A DNA stretch of 64,000 nucleotides from Neocallimastix lanati (nom. inval.). Its lineage: Eukaryota > Neocallimastigomycota > Neocallimastigomycetes > Neocallimastigales > Neocallimastigaceae. A program made the position numbers and the translations under genes. This document shows positions 38,349 to 48,238 of this stretch, in pieces. Where the stretch lies: assembly GCA_016946835.1 (NCBI GenBank), contig JACVTC010000086.1:281001-345000 (forward strand), written 5' to 3'. The notes under the pieces were generated by a model. The model did not search any database and had not been told where the DNA came from. It worked only from the letters and a program-made list of their open reading frames with translations. The number at the start of each line of letters is the position of its first letter. Position 1 is the stretch's first letter.

Positions 38349-39770
38349 TTATTTTTTTTTTTTTTAATTTTATTTTGTTTTAATTTTTTAATTAATTTTT
38401 TAATTAAATATATATATTATACAAACTATTTTCTATTTAAAAATATATATGACGATTTTTAAATTGAAAATAATTATAAATTAGCAAAGAAACATATATT
38501 GAAAATATTAAAAAAAAATGTTTTTTTTTTTTTTTTTTTTTTTTTTTTGTTAAAAAAATGTTTTTTAAATAAAAAAATTTTTATTTTTAAATTTTGTATA
38601 AATGTATATTTATTAATAAATAAAGAAATAGAAGTGTATTTTCTTTTTAGTCTAATATATATATATGTATTTTATATTGAAAATAATATTGAGATAATTA
38701 TATATATAGATAAGTATTTTATATTGAAAATAATATTGAAATAATTATATATATGGATGTTTTTAATATTGAAAATAATATTGAAATAATTATATATATA
38801 GATATTTTTATATTGAAATTAACATTGAAATAATTATATATATAAGTTATAAAAATTTCTTCACAAATTTACTTTATATTATTATCAAATTTAATATATA
38901 ATATTTATTCTTTTTTTTACTCATTAATTTAGAATGATTAATAATAAATAAATATTATAAATACAAGTCTTTGAGATAATATTAATAGAAAATTTAGGTA
39001 AGATACAAATATTTTTTTATTTTATATATTAAAAGTTGATTTTTACAAAAATTTATACTTAAAATCTTAAATTTTCTAAATTTATTAATATCAATATCAA
39101 TTACTGTATTACATGCTTTATTACATAAAATTAATAAAACAAAAATAAAATATATTACATATAAATATATATTTCAATAAAAAAAATATATAAATATCCA
39201 AATATTATACAAAGGTAATATTTATTATGAGATATTAAATATTATCTATGTAGTTGTAGAGTAATATATTTATTGTATTGTATTAATTAAAGTTGAATAT
39301 TAGTTGTAAATAAGTATATATTAGAATTAATTGTTTGAAAAATAATTAATTTGTGTTTATACTTTGTAACAAATTAGTTTCTTGTAACATATATTCAAAA
39401 TATAAAATACATAGAGCAATAGTTATTCCATGGGCTCCAAGTTTGATCTCTCCCTATGACTATTTTCCAGGTTTTCCTGACAAGAGGTTTTTACGGAATA
39501 TGGTGGTTAGAGTTACAGGAAAGTATTTCCCCTTATATATATAATAACATTATTTTATTATTTTAAATATCCTATAAAGTAATATAGACAAAATACTCTC
39601 CTAACCATGGGCTTGAGAGGGATTGCGTAAGTACTGTCATTTAATATATTTAAGAAGGAATTATTTGCATTTGGATACATGATTCTATGTGTCAGTGTAG
39701 ATATATTCTATTTGGTGATATAGATATTCTACTGAATTGTAATCTTTCAAACATTTATGTAATATGTAAT
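37827..39770. other. Intergenic region downstream of the endoglucanase
   Basis: AT-rich to about 39350. From about 39400 to 39680 the composition becomes more balanced (for example CCATGGGCTCCAAG, ACTCTCCTAACCATGG) without a convincing gene; this may be part of an old mobile element. A T-run lies at 38521-38547. Confidence 0.45.
38655..38845. repeat. ~50-bp minisatellite, four imperfect copies
   Basis: The unit TATTGAAAATAATATTGAAA followed by TAATTATATATATAGAT occurs four times in a row (about 38675, 38719, 38769 and 38811), with small substitutions and spacer changes. Confidence 0.75.
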
Positions 39771-39961
39771 GGGAGAGTTGTATTTCCCCAAATTGCATTT
39801 CACCGAGTTGCATTTCGCCAAGTCGAGTATTTTGATATAAATAAATAATAATTTTTTTAAACTTGTTTTTATTCAATATTAATAATATTTAATTTTATTT
39901 ATTTATTTATTTAATAATTTTCAATTTGGCGAAATGCAACCTAGCGAAATACCCCACTCCC
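39771..39961. mobile_element. MITE-like element with terminal inverted repeats and TAAT target duplication
   Basis: A 191-bp block begins GGGAGAGTTGTATTTCCCC and ends ...GAAATACCCCACTCCC. Over the outer 34 bp the two ends match as inverted repeats at 26 positions, including a shared TTGCATTTC word. The left end carries a second TTGCATTTCGCC copy. The element is flanked on both sides by TAAT (39767-39770 and 39962-39965), as expected for a target-site duplication. It has no coding capacity, so it would be a non-autonomous DNA transposon. The superfamily is not assigned. Confidence 0.65.
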
Positions 39962-39965
39962 TAAT

Positions 39966-40240
39966 GTTATGACCAAGAGAGCAAGTACATACCTTTATTG
40001 GGTTAGGTTATACTGGCCTCATTTCAAAGGGAAGTTAGGAACGGGAGAAGCACTCCGAGAAGAAGCGTACTTGAAAATTTTTAAGCAATAGTATGGATGT
40101 TAGAGCGCCAATGTTGAATATTCAGTAAGGCTGTCCAGCAGGGATATATCAACCTATATGGAAGTGTTGTGACTACCTCATTATTCCCGCAAAAGAGCGT
40201 TATACGCCGGAAATAAATAAATAAATAAATAAAAATAATA
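39966..40240 (+). mobile_element. Possible retroposon 3' end with (AAAT)n tail
   Basis: About 250 bp of conspicuously balanced composition (for example GGAACGGGAGAAGCACTCCG, GAGCGTTATACGCCGG) ends abruptly in AAATAAATAAATAAAT at 40210. A unique block ending in a short A-rich simple repeat is the usual look of a LINE or SINE 3' end. No reverse transcriptase or tRNA-like box could be recognised, so the call is tentative. Confidence 0.35.
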
Positions 40241-40831
40241 ATAATAATATATATATAATTTTTTTTTTTAATTTTTTTATTTTTTATTTTGTATTTTCTT
40301 TTTTTTTTTTTGATTATTAAAATTGTCAAAATTATAATAATTTGTATAATCATTTTATATCTATGCGTACAAATATTAAAAAGATTTTTCTTTTATCCAT
40401 AATTTTTTTATGATTATGTATAATGATATTATTATGGAAATAGATAATAATACTATCTTTGATATACCTACTTTTAATATTAAAACTAAAATTGATGAGA
40501 AATGATTATTATTTTTTTAATAAATATAAATATATTTTTGAAAAGTTAAAATAAACAATTTTAATTAATGTATGTATATATATTTATTATGATCATAAGC
40601 AATAATATTATTAATGAAATAAATAAGAAATAATAATATAGATATATTTATTTTAAATATCAAAATTTGAAAAGTAGTGAGTAATAATTATTATATAAAG
40701 AAAAGATATTTAAAAATGGAGAATTTTTGACCAATTATGATAATAAGAAAAGAAGAAAAGAAAAAAAAAATATATTATTAAAATATTTGAAAATTTTATT
40801 ATTCCAAAATTCTTCCTTTTTTAAAAAACAA

Positions 40832-40913
<82 letters not shown>

Positions 40914-41743
40914 GAAAAATAAAATATATAATTGATAAATTCTAAAAAAAAAAAAAAAAAAAAAAATATGTCAATGGAACTCTGTAACTAAGAAAAAGAA
41001 ACCAAATAATCAGGAGAAATTAATGAAAGTCATTTCTATCATTATTATTATTTACATCATTAGCAAAAAATGAACAATAATAAATGAAAAGAAAATATAT
41101 ATAATTTTATTTTTTTTTCTAATTTTTTTATTTTTATTTTTACTTTATTTAAAATCAAATGTGATTATTCCTTTTAAAATTTTTATTTTATGATTTAAAT
41201 GAAGTATTATTTATAAAAAAGTTCAATATTTTTCATATCATTTAAATTTCGTTTATACATTAAATGTACATTAAAATAAAATTTTTAAAATGTACGTAAA
41301 AATAAATATATAAATAAATATAATATATATATATACATTTTTTTTTTTTTTTACAAATTCATATAATTTCTATTTGGTAATATTTCATATTAAATTTAAC
41401 AAATAAATAATAATTCATTTTTTTTCCACAACTATTAATGGATTTATTTATTATTTTTATCGAATAATTATTATTATTATATTTTTATTTTTATTTTTAT
41501 TTTCTAATTCATATATAAACTAAGTTAGGTCAATCCAGTACAAGACTATATTATAAAATTTTAAAATATATAATAGTATTCAAATAAATAAATAATAAAT
41601 ATAAAAAAAAAAGAGAAATTATTTAAAATATATGTATATATATATATACTACTTATTTAACAATATTTATTCCCATCAGAAATATTAATTAATCATTCAT
41701 GCTTTTATATATTATATGTATCGTAACTAAAAATGATATTTTT

Positions 41744-41798
<55 letters not shown>

Positions 41799-42434
41799 TA
41801 ATAGATTAAATAATTATAACTAATCATATTAATTACTATATTTATAAAAAAAAAATAATATAACAAAAATCTAAAAATCAAACAAATCGAAACAAAACAT
41901 GAACAATGCTATATATGTGCTCATAAATAATTTCAATAAATTTTCCAATTTTATGTATAGGTAGTAAAAATAAAAGTTTCTTTCATTTTCAATTATAAAT
42001 ATATAAAATAAAATTTTGAAAAATAAAATATAATTTTTATTCATTTTAAATATATTTAACAAGTCTTAATGGACAATCATGATCCACTTTATAAATTTAT
42101 GATATCCAAGCATAAAATTATGATAATGGTAATACACATGTGTAAACTTTTTTTTTAAAATATAATTAAAGTTTTTTTTTTTAATAAAAATTTAAATTTA
42201 TACTTTTTAGAAGTAATGCGGCATAATTTCTATAGATGGAATAAAAAAGTTGTCAATTGAAATTTAATATTAAATAAAGTTTATTATATTTAAAAATGTT
42301 AGCATCACTTTATATGAAATAGTGTTTATGAAACTGTAAATGATAATGTTTTCATAGATTTTAATCAAATTAAAAAAAAATTTTTTTTTCATTAATTAAA
42401 TTTGTCTTGTTAAAAAAATTTACCGTTTTAATTA
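40241..42434. other. AT-rich spacer with an (AAT)n array
   Basis: Holds about 26 AAT units (40831-40910), a T31A12 block (41756-41798) and several A-runs. No supportable gene. Confidence 0.6.
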
Positions 42435-42439
42435 TAAAT

Positions 42440-42678
42440 TGTTAGAAATTAAGTTTAATATTACACAAGTATAAATAATATAAATAATATAATGTATATA
42501 GTATAACATAGATATATGAGCTAGCGTACGTAATATTGGCGTAAAATAAGTCATATGATATATGTAATAAATGTATGTGAATCATGTGTAAATGTAATAG
42601 TATAAAATACATGTAAAATTAAAATTTAATATATGTACACCTTTGATATTTATTAATAAAGTTATATATTTCACAATA
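42440..42678 (+). repeat. 5' LTR of the copia element
   Basis: Begins TGTTAGAAATTAAG and ends TTTCACAATA. It differs from the 3' LTR only at the penultimate base (T instead of C), which makes this copy end TA instead of the canonical CA. Confidence 0.9.
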
Positions 42679-42759
42679 GATTAAGAGTCTCAATGACTCT
42701 AAGTGTACTAGAAGAGTTATAGTAAAGTTTAAAGAGGTTTTAATTTTGATTAATTTTAA

Positions 42760-42794
<35 letters not shown>

Positions 42795-42797
<3 letters not shown>

Positions 42798-43784
42798 TCC
42801 GAAGTCTTAAAAACAAAAGATCAGCTAAATAGCTCTAATTTTAAGTTGTGGAAACAACAATTGTATTTATTATTAAGGAGATTTAATTTAACGGATTATC
42901 TTAATAGTGTCAAAATTGAAAAAGTGGATGGTTCCACTTTAAAGGAAGAAGAAAAACAAAATTTAATTCTAGTGGATGACACTATAAACACTTATTATAA
43001 AAAAGGAACAAAAAGTGAGGTCCTCAAAAATGATGCTAAGGTCAAGGAAATTATTTTAAATAGTATTAATGAAGAACTAGCATCCAGTATAGATTTCATA
43101 TCTGGTACAGCATATGAAATCTATAGGATGATAGTAAACCTAAATTTAAGTGATGAAAAGGATAGAATTGAGGAAATTAAAGATTCCCTTAATCACTCAA
43201 AATACGACCCAGAAAGTGATCCATCGTTGTCCATATTTATCTCTAATATGAATTTAAAGTTTAAGGAACTTGAAAATCTCGGAGAAAAACTAGAATTTAA
43301 GGAAAAATTTATTTATCTATTTAATGCTATGCCAGAAGAATTAACTATAAAAACAAATTTAATAGACCTACAAACGGACTGGGAAGATACTACCAAAAAG
43401 TTAATTGAAAGGGTACAGCTACTAAAAAGAGTAAAAGAAAAGAAAGAAAAATCGGAAAATATTGTTTCAAATCTTAATACGCCAAATGTTCAAAGTAATT
43501 ATACCAATAAAAACTATAGTAATAATAATAATAAATATAATAATAAAAATTATAAAAATAATATTGAATGTTGGAGTTGTGGTAAAAAAGGTCACTATCA
43601 AAGTGAATGTAATAATAGAAAGAATTTTAATAAAAATAATAATAACAATTATTATAAATATAATAAAAATAAATTTAATAATAATAGAAATAATAATAAA
43701 AATTATAATAATAATAAATATTACAAAAATGATAAAAACTATGATGGGAGGCGAAACGCGTTGCCTAAACAGCACAGTAAATGA
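42795..43784 (+). CDS. Copia gag (capsid/nucleocapsid)
   Basis: 329 residues starting MSEVLKTKDQLNSSNFKLWK, right after a 33-nt A run. The central region (SIFISNMNLKFKELENLGE) is typical of copia gag. An Asn-rich linker leads to one zinc knuckle, CWSCGKKGHYQSEC (C-x2-C-x4-H-x4-C), at about 43567-43608, which binds the genomic RNA. A basic Asn/Lys tail ends at the stop at 43782-43784. Gag forms the virus-like particle in the cytoplasm. It is intact, so only pol shows damage in this copy. Pol lies in the +1 frame and overlaps the tail. Confidence 0.9.
43746..43765 (+). promoter_or_regulatory. Candidate +1 ribosomal frameshift site between gag and pol
   Basis: In the gag frame the codons GGG AGG CGA (43746-43754) form a GC-rich island just before the gag stop, in an otherwise A/T-rich gene. 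The arrangement NNN-AGG-C resembles the Ty1 site CUU-AGG-C, where a slow AGG codon makes the preceding tRNA slip +1. Slipping from GGG to GGA enters the pol frame exactly. A short AACGCGTT palindrome follows. The site is inferred and untested. Confidence 0.5.
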
Positions 43785-46700
43785 AGTAAATAAACAAGAT
43801 AAACACAGAGAATACTTTTTCAAAGACTATAATGATGCGTATAATATTGAAACAGGTAATGCATCAAGAAGTATTCTCCCATTCAACAAACCATCTTATT
43901 TTAAAGAAAATAAAAATAAACAAAATAAAAAATTAAATGATAATAATAAAAATAAATTAACCAAAAATATTAGTACATGGACACTAGATTCTGGCACCAC
44001 ATACCATATGATATGTGATCCAAATCTATTATCAAATTATAAAAAACACAATCGGAGAATTTATTTCGCCAATGGTGAATACGTTAAGTGCAGAGGAATA
44101 GGTACTTACATAGGTTATATAAATGACAACAAAATTACTCTTAAAAATGTATTGTATGTTCCCTCATTCAAGAAAAATTTACTCTCAGTAGACTGTTTAT
44201 CCGAACAAGGATACAAAACTGTTTTTTGTAAAAGAAATAATAAAAATTGTGTAATATTATTTAATAGTAAAAATAATAGAATCTGTACAACATATTCAAA
44301 TTATTCCAGAACTTATATTATTTGGACTTCCAAGAATAAAATAAATTTTTATAATAATGATATCAATTGTAATAATGCCAATAGTGAAGAAGAGGAAAGT
44401 CTCTACGTATGGCATAGACGTTTGGGACATTATAATCTAGGAACACTTAGGAAAACATTAAAAAGAATATATATAAAATGTAAATGCAAGACGTGTGCGA
44501 AAACAAAATTAAAAAGTTTCCCACATTACCCCTCAGATAGTCGCGCTACTGAACCATTTGAATTGGTTCATATGGACACTGTTACTATTAATAGTAGGTC
44601 CATGTATGGAAATAAATACTTTGTTTCTATTTTAGATGATTACACTCGTTTTGGTTGGGTCTTATTTATCAAATCCAAACGTGATGTTTTTAACGCCTTT
44701 TTAAATTGGTATAATAACATTAAAAACATATTTAATAAAAATATTAAAAGATTACGGACTGACAATGGAACAGAGTTTACTAACAATAAAATTATAGAGT
44801 TTTGTAATATTAATGGAATTACACATGAGTTTTCTGTCCCTTACGAACCTCAACAAAATGGACGTATCGAAAGGTTACACGGTTCTCTCCTTCCAAATGC
44901 TAGAGCGATGTTAGAGGATGCCCGCCTTAATCATGTTCTCTGGGAGGATGCCATTAGGACAGCTAACTATATCCACAATAGGATGCCACATAGAGGTATT
45001 GATAATAATGTTCCGTATGAACTTCTTTATAATGAAAAAGTCGATTATTCAAGGTTTAGAGTCTTTGGTTGTCAAGTCTTTTTCCTTGTCCCTAAACAGT
45101 TTAGAAATAAATTAACTAACTCTTCCCTCCCAGGTATCTTTCTTGGATACGATACCAACCCAACTGCTTATAGGATTTTTGATATCACTAATAATAAAGT
45201 TGTTATTTCTCGTTCTGTTGTATTTTTTGAAGATATTCCTGGTAATGGTTCTGCTCCTCCTTCTCCTCCGGATTTAATAAATTTCACTCCTTATTATGAA
45301 ATCGGGGGAAGTAATGATGATGAAGACGTTGTAGACTTTGAGGACAATAACGTAAATGATAAAAGTATAAATGAAAATAATAACAATATGGAAAATAGTA
45401 CAAACAATAATGTAGATAATAATAATAATATGAACAACAACATAAATGATAATATAAATGGGTACACAAACTATTACTACAATAATTTAGATTATCCACC
45501 TCCTAATAATTTATATTATTATAATCCATATGCATTTGTAAATTATCCAAATAATTTCCAAAATCATTATGCTCCAAATCAATATAATTTAAATCCATAT
45601 AATAATTTAAATTATTGTATTCCTCCAAATTATTATAATTATACAGCACAAAACTTTCCCTCTCCTGTTTTAAATTCTCAGAATGGACATCCCATAAATT
45701 ACCAAAATCTAAACGTTTCTAATAATTCAAATATTAATCAAAATAATTTAAATCAATTAAATTCAAATGATGTAGACCATTTAAATCAAAATAATTTAAA
45801 CAATAATTCAAATCAAAATAATTCAGACAATAATGATCAATTTAACTCGAACAATTTAAATCAAGGTAATTTAAATAATTTAAATCAAGTTATTTCGAAC
45901 AACAATTTAAAACAAGGCAGTCCAAATGACAACTTAAATCAAGCAATTCAAAATGATAATGTTAACAAGAATAATAGAAACAACTTAAATGACCAAACTA
46001 ATTCAATTAATAATGTAAATAATATCAATAATGTAAACCAGTTAACTCAAAATAATTCGAAATATAATAATACTAGGGTAGAAGAAATAATCAGTAAAAT
46101 ACCAAGAATTACAGATAATGGAGATTATAATAAGCGTGATGGAAAATCAATTGATTTAAATAATTTAACGAATAGAAATAATAATTCAAGCTCAACATCT
46201 GGAAATTCTAATGCGGAAATTAACCAAAATATAAACAAACAAAACATAAATAAACCATATGCAAGTAAATCAAATGTAAGTACTTCGGATAATATGAATA
46301 AAGATAAAGAAAGTATTTTATCTAAAAGAAAACATGTTGAAGAAATGAATGAAGAAGAATTAAATGATAGGAATGAAAGTAATAATTATAAGAAAAGGAG
46401 AGCAAGTAATTATTATAATTTAGTTGCATTAAATTGTAGTGAAATGGAATTACCGTTACCAAACTCGTATAAAGATATATTTGATAGACCTGATAAAGAG
46501 GAATGGTTAAAGGCAATTGAAACTGAATTAAATAACATGAAGAATATGGAAGTGTACACACTTGTTAAAGAAATTCCAAAAGGAAAGAATATAATTTCAG
46601 CTAAGTGGGTATTTAGCTATAAGAGAAATGACGTAGGTATAATTATAAGATTTAAGGCGAGGTTAGTTGCTCGCGGTTTTACTCAAATTTATGGAATAGA

Positions 46701-47742
46701 CTATATAGAAACATTTTCACCTACTTTAAAGCAAGATTCGTTAAGAGTCATTATAGCAATTTCAATTTATTATGGTTTTGAAATTTATCAAATTGATATT
46801 AAAGCGGCATATTTAAATGCTGACTTAGAGGAAGAATTATATATGGAAATACCTGAAGGTAGTGAAGATTATGGTAAAGGCTATTGGAAGTTGAACAAAG
46901 CGATTTATGGCTTAAAACAAGCTGGTCGTATGTGGAATAATAAATTAGATAGTGTTCTTACTGAAATAGGTTTTGAAAGATTAAAGAGCGAACCATGTGT
47001 TTATATATTGAAAGATAAGAATAAGAATATTATTTGTATAATTGCTATTTATGTTGATGATATCCTAATTTCTGGAAAGAAAAGTGTTATAGATAGAATT
47101 AAATTAGAAATTAAAGACAAATTCAATTTAAGTGACTTAGGAATGGTTGATTTCATAATAGGAATCAAATTTATTAAATGCAAGGATGGTTATATTATGC
47201 ATCAAATACAATATTTAAATGATATCTTAGACAGATTTGACATTGATAAATACAATGCGATATCAAATATGATGTATACTGAAAATGAGAAATTAAGAGA
47301 AACAAAGTTTGATAAAACTACATATATGCAGGCTGTAGGATGCTTACTATATTTAGCTATGGGAACAAGACCAGATATTATGTATGCGACAAGTAAAGCT
47401 ACTAGAAAGAATCAAGATCCTACTCTCGAAGATTGGATGAATGTTATCAAGATTTTTAGATACTTAAAAGGTACAAAACATTATGGTTTAAAGATTACTA
47501 AAGACATTAATATAAGAGTATATGTAGACGCAGATCTAGGTGGTGATAGAGAGACAAAAAGATCAACTACTGGTTTCGTAATATTTATGGGTTCAGCTCC
47601 TGTGACATGGTATTCAAAGTTGCAACACTGCGTAGCTATATCTACCGCTGAAAGTGAATATTATAGTCTGAATGAATGTGCTTTGAAATGTATGTGGTTA
47701 AGAAATTTACTGAATGAATTAGGCATAAAATTGATTGTATAA
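43750..47742 (+). CDS. Copia pol polyprotein (protease, integrase, RT, RNase H), truncated at the C-terminus
   Basis: Expressed by +1 shift from gag. The protease motif LDSGTTYHM is at about 43983. The GAG-pre-integrase zinc motif (WHRRLGH..., CKCKTC) is at 44409-44500. The integrase triad residues lie in HMDT (44569), RTDNGTEF (about 44753) and QQNGRIER (44850). A 1-kb Asn-rich linker spans about 45300-46400. RT runs from KWVFSYK through ARLVARGF, DIKAAYLNA and the catalytic YVDD (47049). RNase H includes YVDADLGGD and STAESEYYSL. The frame stops at 47742. A one-base loss in the A run 47727-47730 would account for this, because the remaining RNase H coding, including its terminal Asp-containing region, continues in another frame to 47981. 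This copy may therefore be non-autonomous, unless the break is a sequencing error. Confidence 0.9.
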   Translation, partial: GETRCLNSTVNEVNKQDKHREYFFKDYNDAYNIETGNASRSILPFNKPSYFKENKNKQNKKLNDNNKNKLTKNISTWTLDSGTTYHMICDPNLLSNYKKHNRRIYFANGEYVKCRGIGTYIGYINDNKITLKNVLYVPSFKKNLLSVDCLSEQGYKTVFCKRNNKNCVILFNSKNNRICTTYSNYSRTYIIWTSKNKINFYNNDINCNNANSEEEESLYVWHRRLGHYNLGTLRKTLKRIYIKCKCKTCAKTKLKSFPHYPSDSRATEPFELVHMDTVTINSRSMYGNKYFVSILDDYTRFGWVLFIKSKRDVFNAFLNWYNNIKNIFNKNIKRLRTDNGTEFTNNKIIEFCNINGITHEFSVPYEPQQNGRIERLHGSLLPNARAMLEDARLNHVLWEDAIRTANYIHNRMPHRGIDNNVPYELLYNEKVDYSRFRVFGCQVFFLVPKQFRNKLTNSSLPGIFLGYDTNPTAYRIFDITNNKVVISRSVVFFEDIPGNGSAPPSPPDLINFTPYYEIGGSNDDEDVVDFEDNNVNDKSINENNNNMENSTNNNVDNNNNMNNNINDNINGYTNYYYNNLDYPPPNNLYYYNPYAFVNYPNNFQNHYAPNQYNLNPYNNLNYCIPPNYYNYTAQNFPSPVLNSQNGHPINYQNLNVSNNSNINQNNLNQLNSNDVDHLNQNNLNNNSNQNNSDNNDQFNSNNLNQGNLNNLNQVISNNNLKQGSPNDNLNQAIQNDNVNKNNRNNLNDQTNSINNVNNINNVNQLTQNNSKYNNTRVEEIISKIPRITDNGDYNKRDGKSIDLNNLTNRNNNSSSTSGNSNAEINQNINKQNINKPYASKSNVSTSDNMNKDKESILSKRKHVEEMNEEELNDRNESNNYKKRRASNYYNLVALNCSEMELPLPNSYKDIFDRPDKEEWLKAIETELNNMKNMEVYTLVKEIPKGKNIISAKWVFSYKRNDVGIIIRFKARLVARGFTQIYGIDYIETFSPTLKQDSLRVIIAISIYYGFEIYQIDIKAAYLNADLEEELYMEIPEGSEDYGKGYWKLNKAIYGLKQAGRMWNNKLDSVLTEIGFERLKSEPCVYILKDKNKNIICIIAIYVDDILISGKKSVIDRIKLEIKDKFNLSDLGMVDFIIGIKFIKCKDGYIMHQIQYLNDILDRFDIDKYNAISNMMYTENEKLRETKFDKTTYMQAVGCLLYLAMGTRPDIMYATSKATRKNQDPTLEDWMNVIKIFRYLKGTKHYGLKITKDINIRVYVDADLGGDRETKRSTTGFVIFMGSAPVTWYSKLQHCVAISTAESEYYSLNECALKCMWLRNLLNELGIKLIV

Positions 47743-47994
47743 CAATTAACATTGATAATAGAGCTGCAATTTATAATAGTAAGAATGAAACAATTAATCC
47801 AAAATCAAGACACATAGATTTGAGATATCATAAAATAAGAGAATTGATAAAAGAAGATAAAATAGACCTCAAGTATATCAAATCACAATACAATATTGCA
47901 GACGGTTTTACCAAATACCTTAATGGTACTTTAACGAAAAAATTCAAGAACTCTTTACTATACAAAATTTATGAATATTAAACTTACGGGGGAA

Positions 47995-48233
47995 TGTTAG
48001 AAATTAAGTTTAATATTACACAAGTATAAATAATATAAATAATATAATGTATATAGTATAACATAGATATATGAGCTAGCGTACGTAATATTGGCGTAAA
48101 ATAAGTCATATGATATATGTAATAAATGTATGTGAATCATGTGTAAATGTAATAGTATAAAATACATGTAAAATTAAAATTTAATATATGTACACCTTTG
48201 ATATTTATTAATAAAGTTATATATTTCACAACA
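47995..48233 (+). repeat. 3' LTR of the copia element
   Basis: Begins TGTTAGAAATTAAG and ends TTTCACAACA, a canonical TG...CA LTR. It is followed by the TAAAT duplication. Essentially identical to the 5' LTR. Confidence 0.9.
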
Positions 48234-48238
48234 TAAAT

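Larger units (their letters stand above)
42440..48233 (+). mobile_element. Young full-length Ty1/copia LTR retrotransposon
   Basis: A 5.8-kb element with 239-bp direct LTRs that begin TGTTAG, gag and pol in two overlapping frames, and a polypurine tract GGGGGAA (47988-47994) directly before the 3' LTR. The 5-bp word TAAAT flanks both ends (42435-42439 and 48234-48238) as a target duplication. Domain order protease, integrase, reverse transcriptase, RNase H defines the copia superfamily. A primer-binding site should follow 42678, but I could not match it to a tRNA by eye. LTR identity implies a recent insertion. Confidence 0.93.

Noticed and set aside
40727-40945. Short + strand frame with a poly-Asn block
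   Set aside because: It is the (AAT)n array read in one frame, flanked by A-rich sequence, without a family or signal.
42679-42720. Primer-binding site of the copia element
   Set aside because: The sequence after the 5' LTR (GATTAAGAGTCTC...) could not be matched by eye to a tRNA end or anticodon-loop fragment, so it is not annotated.
43467-43823. Minus-strand Ile/Phe-rich frame over gag
   Set aside because: Antisense of the Asn/Lys-rich gag tail.
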